Below are positions 62,898-64,000 of a stretch of 64,000 bases of DNA, piece after piece; positions within the stretch are counted from its first letter, which is position 1, and each line of letters starts with the position of its first letter. The stretch covers positions 124,001 to 188,000 of the forward strand of contig NZ_JABMCF010000036.1 in assembly GCF_013359815.1 (NCBI RefSeq), given 5' to 3'. Under the pieces are notes generated by a model. That model was not told the DNA's origin, made no database searches, and saw only the letters and a list, made by a program, of their open reading frames with translations. This stretch comes from Curtobacterium flaccumfaciens (GTDB lineage: Bacteria > Actinomycetota > Actinomycetes > Actinomycetales > Microbacteriaceae). Made by a program: the position numbers and the translations under genes.

Positions 62898-62985
62898 GAC
62901 TCCTCACGCACCCGCCAGAGCCTGGTTACCCTTGCTGCGTTTCCGCCCTGGGGGAGTTGGCCTGGATGGCGTCACGTGAGGAGCC
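62898..62985 (-). ncRNA. ffs: SRP RNA (4.5S-type)
   Basis: On the minus strand the outer helix GGCTCCTCACG/CGTGAGGAGTC encloses CCAACTCCCCCAGG, GGCGGAAACGCAGCAAGGG and TAACCAGGCTC, which match the conserved domain IV loop (GGAA-type tetraloop and AGCA symmetric loop) of bacterial SRP RNA. The RNA binds Ffh and guides membrane protein targeting. In actinobacteria ffs typically lies close to dnaX. The ends are approximate; a few more bases may belong on each side. No protein gene should be called here. Confidence 0.88.
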
Positions 62986-63025
62986 GCCGAGAAGTCTACC
63001 GGACGCAACGGGCAGACTCGAACAC

Positions 63026-63700
63026 ATGAAGATCGCCATCGCCGGAGGACACGGCCAGATCGCCCTGCTCCTCGCCCGCCAGATCACCGACGCCGGCCAC
63101 GACGCCGTCGCGATCGTCCGCAACCCCGCGCACGTGGCCGACGTCGAGCAACAGGGCGCGCGTGCGATCGTCGCCGACCTGGAGCAGCTCGGCGACGACG
63201 ACCTCGCGCTCCGCCTGCGCGGTGTCGATGCCGTGGTGTTCGCCGCCGGTGCCGGGCCGAACAGCGGCGCCGAACGGAAGCTCACCGTCGACCGTGACGG
63301 TGCGATCCTGCTCGCCGACGCCGCCGAGCGTGCCGGCATCGAGCGCTACGTGATGATCTCCGCGATGGCGGCCGACACCTACGACCCCGAGCTCGCCGTC
63401 GTGCCCGCGCAGGACGACGCCGCGGTGTTCCAGGTCTACCTGCGGGCGAAGGCCGAGGCGGACGCGAACTTGCGGGCCCGACGCCTCCGCTGGACGATCG
63501 TGCGTCCCGGCGGCCTGCTCGACACGCCGCCGCAGGGCACGGTCCACGTCGGCCGGACGGTGCCGCGCGGCTCGATCCCCCGCGCGGACGTCGCGACCGT
63601 CGTCCTGCACGCACTGCTCGACGACGCCGCGGTCGGCGTGCAGTTCGAGGTCACCAGCGGCGACACCCCGATACCGGCGGCGCTGAACGCGCTCACCTGA
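63026..63700 (+). CDS. NAD(P)-binding SDR-like protein (atypical, YwnB/NmrA type)
   Basis: The 224-residue protein has an N-terminal dinucleotide motif MKIAIAGGHGQIALLLARQI, VVFAAGAGPNSGAERKLTVD, a YxxxK pair in VYLRAKAEAD and WTIVRPGGLLD. This is the short atypical SDR (SDR_a5-like) pattern. It may act as a quinone or flavin reductase or bind NADPH as a sensor; the substrate is unknown. The ATG at 63026 is chosen over an upstream Met that would run into the SRP RNA. CAGACT lies 7 nt before it, a possible leaderless start. Confidence 0.87.
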   Translation: MKIAIAGGHGQIALLLARQITDAGHDAVAIVRNPAHVADVEQQGARAIVADLEQLGDDDLALRLRGVDAVVFAAGAGPNSGAERKLTVDRDGAILLADAAERAGIERYVMISAMAADTYDPELAVVPAQDDAAVFQVYLRAKAEADANLRARRLRWTIVRPGGLLDTPPQGTVHVGRTVPRGSIPRADVATVVLHALLDDAAVGVQFEVTSGDTPIPAALNALT

Positions 63701-63772
63701 CCCGTCGGTGCCGCCCGCACCGTGCGCGCTTCGTCACACCGTGCGAGCTCCTCGCCGAAGGTGCCGGGCCGC

Positions 63773-63849
63773 GCACCGTGCGCACCTGCTCACGCCGTGC
63801 GGACTTCCACGCCCCGTGCCGCGCCACAAGCGCGCACCCAACAGGCAAC
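63773..63849. repeat. 77-bp direct repeat, copy 1
   Basis: This 77-bp sequence starting GCACCGTGCGCACCTGCTCA recurs at 63924-64000 with five differences, giving a period of 151 bp. A looser third copy starts near 63717 (GCACCGTGCGCGCTTCGTCA). It lies downstream of the SDR-like gene and has no coding signal. Confidence 0.85.
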
Positions 63850-63881
63850 CCCGCACCATGCGCCGGACGCGACCCACGGAC

Positions 63882-63923
63882 GGACGGGAGGCCCGGAACC
63901 AGCCCGCCCCGCGCCTCCCGTCC
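63882..63923. terminator. Hairpin family member 7, within the repeat spacer
   Basis: GGACGGGAGGC (63882-63892) and its complement (63913-63923) flank a 20-nt loop. It ends exactly where repeat copy 2 begins, so it is part of the 151-bp repeat period. Confidence 0.65.
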
Positions 63924-64000
63924 GCACCGTGCGCACCTGCTCACCCCGTGCGCACTTCCGCGCCCCGTGCCGCGCTGCAAGCGCGCACCCAACAGGCAAC
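63924..64000. repeat. 77-bp direct repeat, copy 2 (at window edge)
   Basis: It is 94% identical to copy 1 (72 of 77 bases) and stops at the last base of the window at the same relative position as copy 1, so the similarity may continue beyond the edge. The whole 300-bp stretch after the SDR-like gene contains only these repeats and the hairpin. Confidence 0.85.

Noticed and set aside
62926..63339. A minus-strand open frame of 137 codons near the window end
   Set aside because: It overlaps the SRP RNA and lies antisense to the NAD(P)-binding protein gene, and has no recognisable product.
63773..64000. A CRISPR array or insertion sequence ends at the 77-bp repeats
   Set aside because: There are only two or three copies, no cas or transposase gene, and the spacer holds a terminator-type hairpin; no inverted terminal repeats or target duplication are visible.

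Overview
The window is chromosomal DNA of a high-GC Gram-positive bacterium. Gene content, codon use, leaderless gene starts, an actinobacterial-type SOS box, a 6C RNA and the order holB-tmk-topA-tad-acs ... lysC-asd ... recR-dnaX-ffs all point to an actinobacterium. The mannitol PTS, MHS transporter, BLUF protein and LAxTG-anchored wall protein suggest a plant- or surface-associated Microbacteriaceae such as Curtobacterium; the genus is an inference and no rRNA is present. No phage, IS element, integrase or CRISPR array was seen.

Layout. 1-2000: two tandem DUF805 membrane proteins and a quinone-oxidoreductase-like enzyme. 2028-8355: a complete mannitol phosphotransferase locus (ptsI-mtlA-mtlF-mtlD on the minus strand, a divergent DeoR-type regulator and ptsH on the plus strand). 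8448-13123: exonuclease III, TrpS, an acetyltransferase and the riboflavin genes ribD-ribA. 13344-17065: an MHS transporter, then a tiny HTH protein with its own double operator in front of an ABC exporter. 17142-23402 (minus): aldehyde dehydrogenase-nicotinamidase, a PBP4-type carboxypeptidase, a Gfo/Idh/MocA oxidoreductase, a BLUF blue-light receptor and a GH16 enzyme. 23584-32064 (minus): tRNA-Thr, TetR regulator, holB-tmk-topA and a compact Tad/Flp pilus locus whose last gene overlaps topA.

32065-32710 is a 646-bp regulatory island holding a 6C RNA, several operator-like palindromes and a 23-bp tandem array directly before acs. 32711-40895: acs, ridA with a 52-aa partner gene, a PASTA penicillin-binding protein with a metallophosphoesterase, tRNA-Pro and a two-component pair. 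40971-47280 (minus): an LLM flavoenzyme; an operon of sensor kinase, kinase-like membrane partner, response regulator and thymidine kinase; and a radical SAM protein with a perfect LexA box. 47339-54845 (minus): mqo, lysC-asd and dnaX-recR. 55010-62659: a 2549-aa surface protein with 20 Ig-like repeats and an LAWTG sorting signal, lying between dnaX and the SRP RNA gene ffs. 63026-64000: an NAD(P)-binding protein and a repeated intergenic unit cut by the window edge.

Themes. Mannitol is imported as the phosphate by MtlA/MtlF, fed by PtsI and HPr, and oxidised by MtlD. Many transcription units end in a related family of long GC-rich hairpins whose stems vary by compensatory changes. At least nine genes have a TANNNT box 6-8 nt before the start codon, so leaderless transcripts are probably common. 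The most unusual items are the acs leader array, the sensor/pseudokinase operon, the SOS-boxed radical SAM gene, the giant adhesin and the covarying terminators.
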